NCBI GenBank assembly: GCA_964639075.1
Contig: CAZXCB010000059.1
Location: 1-15,745, forward strand
DNA length: 15,745 nt
Origin: JAENVU01 sp964639075
GTDB taxonomy: Bacteria; Actinomycetota; Acidimicrobiia; IMCC26256; JAENVU01
Reading direction: 5' to 3'
The position numbers and the translations under genes were made by a program. Each line of letters begins with the position of its first letter. Position 1 is the stretch's first letter. The notes under the pieces were generated by a model. That model had not been told where the DNA came from. It did no database searches and worked only from the letters and a program-made list of their open reading frames with translations. Of this stretch, positions 12,622 through 15,745 are shown piece by piece.

Positions 12622-14990
12622 CGTCGGGGCGCGGATCAGAGGTCCGCGCCCGCCGCGACGCGCTCGTCGCGGATCGGAGCCTGCGGGGGCCGGCGTTCGG
12701 TGCCGGGCTCGCCGCGGTCGTCGACGACGCGCTGCGGGCCGCCCTCGATGACGGACCGGCCGACGTCGCGGTGCTCGCGCTCGGCTCGTACGCGCGGAAC
12801 GAGCTCTGTCCGGGTTCCGACGTCGACGTGCTGCTCCTCACACCGCACGGACGTGACGTGTCGGAGCTCGCCGACGCGCTCTGGTACCCGCTGTGGGACG
12901 CGGGCCTGGTGCTCGGGCACGCCGCGCGTTCGGCCAAGGAGTCGCTCAAGCTGGCCGAGCGCGACCTCGACACCCTGACCTCGCTCCTGGAGGGGCGGGC
13001 CGTCGCCGGCGACGCCGACGCCGTCGATCGGCTGGTCGCCGACGCGCGGGTGCTCGCGCACAAGCGCCGCGCCACGGTGATCCCGGGCCTCGCCGACGCA
13101 GCCACGCTCCGGCGTCACCACCCCGGTCCGGTCGCCGAGATGCTGGACCCCAACCTCAAGGACGGCGCCGGCGGACTGCGCGATCTGCAGTCGCTGGTGT
13201 GGGCGGGGTGGTGCCTGGGCGAGCCCGGTGGCCTCGCCGCGCTGGTCGACGCGGACCTCCTCGCCGCCGGCGACGCCGAGCGCCTGGCCGACGCGCGGGA
13301 TCGCCTGCTCACGGTGCGCGTCGAGCTCCATCGCGTCACCGGCGGCCGGTCCGACGTGCTGGCGCTGCAGGAGCAGGACGCGGTCGCGAGCGCGCTCGGC
13401 GCCGGCGACGCGGACTTCCTGCTCCGCGATCTCGCCCGGTGCGCGCGGGACGTCGCCTGGATCACCGACGAGGTCTTCGGCCGGCTCCGTGCGTCCACCG
13501 CGAGCCCGCGGCGGCGCGGTGGCACCGCGCCGGTCGAGCCGCTCGGGCCCGGGGTGGTGCGGCGCGGCGGGCGCGTCGAGCTCGCCGACGGCACGGCCGC
13601 GGACGCCGCCCTGCTCGTGCGGCTCGCCCGGATCGCCGCCGAGACCCGCCTGCCGATCGGTCGCGGGACGCTCGTCGCTCTGCGCGACGTCGAGGCTCCC
13701 GTCTGGACGCCCGACGCGCGCGCCGACCTCGTCGCATTGCTGCGCGCGGGGGAGGGCGCGATCGACGCCTTCGCCGCGCTCGATCACGAGGACCTCGTCG
13801 CGCGCATCCTTCCGGAATGGGAGAACGTGCGGTCGCGGCCCCAGCGCAACGCGTACCACCGGTTCACCGTCGACCGGCATCTGGTCGAGACGGTCGCCGA
13901 GGCCGCTCGCTTGCTCGACGATCCGGACGCGCCCGGCGCGCATCCGGCCGCCGAGCTCGCGCGACCGGAGCTGCTGTTGCTCGGAGCGCTGTTGCACGAC
14001 ATCGCCAAGGGCCGACCGGGCGACCACGCGGTCGTGGGTGCCGCGATGGCCGAGCTGGTCGGCGCGCGCCTCGGGCTCGACGCGGCGGGCGTCGACGCCC
14101 TCGCCTGGCTCGTGCGCCGTCACCTGCTCATGGCCGACACCGCGACCCGCCGCGACCTCGCCGACCCGATCACCGTCGCCCGGTTCGCCGCTCGCGTCGG
14201 CGACCCGCAGCGGCTCAGGCTCCTGACGCTGCTGACCGCGGCAGACTCGCGCGCGACCGGGCCCGCGGCCTGGGGCGCCGGCAAGGCCGCGCTCGTGCAG
14301 GAGCTGTACGACCGGACGCTGGCGTACTGGTCCGGTTCGGCGGCGGGCGGCGGGGTGCACACCGTCGACGTCGCGGTCCTGGCCGGGCCGGGTGTCGTCG
14401 TCGACTGGACCGAGCTGGGCGACGACCGGCTCCGGTGCTCGGTCGGTGCCGACGACCGACCCGGTCTCCTCGCCGGTGTCGCCGGCGCGCTGGCGCTGGA
14501 GGGCTTCCACATCGACGCGGCGGAGGGCCACTCGCTGCCGGGCGGGCGCGCGGCGGAGGTCTTCGAGGGTACGGACTCGTTCGGTCGGTTGGCGGACCCG
14601 TCGCGCCGCGAACGCGCCGCGGCGACGATCACGGGAGTGCTCGACGGGCGGATCTCGGTCGCGGAGGCGCTCCGGGAACGACGTGCCGCGTACGGGCACC
14701 GGCGCGACCCGGCCGCGACCGCGAACCGGGTGGACGTGCGGGTCGATCCGGAGGAGGCGGTCGACGCCTCGGTCGTCGAGGTCTACGCGCCGGACGAGAT
14801 CGGGCTGCTCGCCACGGTGGCCGGAGTGTTCGCCTCCCTGAACCTCGACGTGACCGTCGCGAAGGTCGCGACCACGGGTGAGCTCGCGGTCGACGTGTTC
14901 TACGTGCGCGATCGCGGCGCCAAGCTCGCCGACGCGGCGCGCATCGCCGAGCTGGGCACAGCGCTCCGGACCGCGTTGACCGCCGATTAG
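12618..14990 (+). CDS. glnD: [Protein-PII] nucleotidylyltransferase/removing enzyme GlnD
   Basis: The 790-residue protein shows the GlnD order: nucleotidyltransferase domain with GSYARNELCPGSDVDVLLL (56-74; Asp68 and Asp70 metal ligands), a helical GlnD-type region with LDPNLKDGAGGLRDLQSLVWAG (176-197), an HD domain (YHRFTVDRHL at 413; LLHDIAKG with His460-Asp461), and two C-terminal ACT domains (about 604-680 and 717-785). It adds a nucleotide to GlnK Tyr51 in nitrogen limitation and removes it when glutamine is high; ACT domains sense glutamine. In studied actinobacteria the enzyme adenylylates rather than uridylylates PII, and which applies here cannot be read from sequence. E. coli GlnD is about 100 residues longer. 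The GTG start overlaps glnK by 4 bases. The following gene starts 10 bases after the stop. Confidence 0.96.
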   Translation: MTSGRGSEVRARRDALVADRSLRGPAFGAGLAAVVDDALRAALDDGPADVAVLALGSYARNELCPGSDVDVLLLTPHGRDVSELADALWYPLWDAGLVLGHAARSAKESLKLAERDLDTLTSLLEGRAVAGDADAVDRLVADARVLAHKRRATVIPGLADAATLRRHHPGPVAEMLDPNLKDGAGGLRDLQSLVWAGWCLGEPGGLAALVDADLLAAGDAERLADARDRLLTVRVELHRVTGGRSDVLALQEQDAVASALGAGDADFLLRDLARCARDVAWITDEVFGRLRASTASPRRRGGTAPVEPLGPGVVRRGGRVELADGTAADAALLVRLARIAAETRLPIGRGTLVALRDVEAPVWTPDARADLVALLRAGEGAIDAFAALDHEDLVARILPEWENVRSRPQRNAYHRFTVDRHLVETVAEAARLLDDPDAPGAHPAAELARPELLLLGALLHDIAKGRPGDHAVVGAAMAELVGARLGLDAAGVDALAWLVRRHLLMADTATRRDLADPITVARFAARVGDPQRLRLLTLLTAADSRATGPAAWGAGKAALVQELYDRTLAYWSGSAAGGGVHTVDVAVLAGPGVVVDWTELGDDRLRCSVGADDRPGLLAGVAGALALEGFHIDAAEGHSLPGGRAAEVFEGTDSFGRLADPSRRERAAATITGVLDGRISVAEALRERRAAYGHRRDPAATANRVDVRVDPEEAVDASVVEVYAPDEIGLLATVAGVFASLNLDVTVAKVATTGELAVDVFYVRDRGAKLADAARIAELGTALRTALTAD

Positions 14991-15000
14991 GTTCGCGGCG

Positions 15001-15678
15001 ATGGATGACGCGCCGATCGCCGCCTCCGACGTCCTGCGCTGGGCCGAGACGCTCTCGGCGATCGCGCGCACGGGGCTCGGGTTCACGCAGAGCCTCTACG
15101 AGCGCGAGCGGTTCGAGGAGGTGCTGAAGGTCGCATCCGACATCCGCGCCGCCGCGGTGGACGAGGCCGAGGCCGAGGCGCTCTACGAGGAGTGGCTGAC
15201 GACCGTCGGGCAGGGCGTCGCCGGCTACGTCACGCCCAAGGTCGCGGTGGCCGCGATCGTCGGCAACGAGCGCGGCGAGATCCTGCTCACCCAGCGCGCC
15301 GATTCGGGGATCTGGCTGTATCCGGTCGGGTGGGCCGACGTCGGCTACTCGCCGTCGGAGGTCGCGGTGAAGGAGGTGTACGAGGAGACCGGCATCGAGG
15401 TGGAGCCGGTCGGCCTCGTCGCGGTGCTCGACGGACTGCGCCTCGGCTTCGCGCACGTGCCGATGTACTCGCTGCTCTTCCATTGCCGGATGCTCGGCGG
15501 TGAGCTGCGCGGCCACCCGCTCGAGACGCGTGCCGTCGGGTTCTTCGCCCGGGACGCGCTGCCACACCCGGTCGCGAACCTGTCCCGCTGGGGCGAGCTG
15601 GCCTTCCGGGCCATCGACGGCACGCCGGACCCGGCCGACTTCGACCGGCCGCGCACGCCACCGTGGCGCGCGGGCTGA
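15001..15678 (+). CDS. Nudix hydrolase with N-terminal NUDIX_N-type domain
   Basis: The 225-residue protein has an N-terminal helical part (WAETLSAIARTGLGFTQSLYERERFEEVLKVASDIR, about 12-50), typical of the two-domain Nudix group related to B. subtilis YjhB, followed by a Nudix fold. The Nudix box is at 110-132 (GWADVGYSPSEVAVKEVYEETGI). The metal-binding core EVYEETG is kept (Glu125, Glu128, Glu129), but the usual first Glu is Tyr116 and the Arg is Lys124, a variant I associate with this subfamily. Nudix enzymes split nucleoside diphosphates linked to another group; related proteins have been named ADP-ribose pyrophosphatases, but the substrate here is unknown. No signal peptide. It begins 10 bases after glnD with no obvious ribosome binding site, so it is probably the last gene of the nitrogen operon. 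Confidence 0.88.
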   Translation: MDDAPIAASDVLRWAETLSAIARTGLGFTQSLYERERFEEVLKVASDIRAAAVDEAEAEALYEEWLTTVGQGVAGYVTPKVAVAAIVGNERGEILLTQRADSGIWLYPVGWADVGYSPSEVAVKEVYEETGIEVEPVGLVAVLDGLRLGFAHVPMYSLLFHCRMLGGELRGHPLETRAVGFFARDALPHPVANLSRWGELAFRAIDGTPDPADFDRPRTPPWRAG

Positions 15679-15733
15679 GCGGCCGCGCTCCCGCTCGCTG
15701 CCCTGCGGGCCGGGCCGCTTCGGGCCACGCCCG
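15677..15733 (+). terminator. GC-rich hairpin cluster after the Nudix gene
   Basis: GAGCGG (15677-15682, starting in the stop codon) pairs with CCGCTC (15691-15696) over an 8-base loop. A second stem, CGGGC-CAC-GCCCG, spans 15721-15733. No U-tract is seen. Such stacked stems may end the amtB operon, but very high GC content makes chance pairing common. Nothing coding is supported from 15679 to the window end. Confidence 0.3.
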
Positions 15734-15745
15734 CGCCACGGTGTC

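Noticed and set aside
12636..15086. Antisense open frame of 816 codons opposite glnD
   Set aside because: It mirrors the glnD reading frame, shows no domain and crosses into the Nudix gene; composition is typical of shadow frames.

Overview
The window reads as a chromosomal segment of a high-GC Gram-positive bacterium of the phylum Actinomycetota. The evidence is strong G/C bias at third codon positions, a DtxR/IdeR-type regulator, a stand-alone groEL with a Gly-Met tail under CIRCE control, an actinobacterial-type coproheme decarboxylase, and an amtB-glnK-glnD nitrogen cluster. An Acidimicrobiia-like lineage is a guess from overall gene style and cannot be proven here. No tRNA, rRNA, insertion sequence, phage gene or CRISPR array was seen, and no gene-free stretch exceeds about 240 bases.

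Left part (1-1084, minus strand): a DtxR-family metal-dependent repressor cut by the window edge, preceded on the same strand by a sulfotransferase-like gene. A 234-base divergent regulatory region follows. It holds two CIRCE operators 33 bp apart, a probable promoter between and overlapping them, and a perfect 11-bp tandem repeat. It drives groEL (1319-2959).

Middle part (3085-5425): a plus-strand run of a LppX/LprG-like lipoprotein, chdC (hemQ), a possible 30-codon ORF with a strong hairpin, and a stand-alone NIL-domain protein. The run ends at a long inverted repeat that also faces a convergent small gene of unknown function (5150-5425, minus).

Right part (5440-15678, all plus): an unrecognised 166-residue protein; a 1668-residue soluble multi-PAS/GAF GGDEF-EAL protein with both c-di-GMP active sites intact; then a consensus-like promoter whose -35 box overlaps the stop codon of that gene. 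This promoter drives amtB, glnK, glnD (4-base overlap) and a Nudix hydrolase. AmtB imports ammonium, GlnK senses nitrogen and blocks AmtB, and GlnD modifies GlnK at Tyr51, so these three form one sensing unit.

Nothing in the window is clearly a new defence or mobile system. The best leads are: a DtxR-family repressor whose two sulphur metal ligands are replaced by carboxylates; the hairpin and short ORF ahead of the NIL protein; the dyad over the amtB promoter; and a giant c-di-GMP sensor next to the nitrogen operon.
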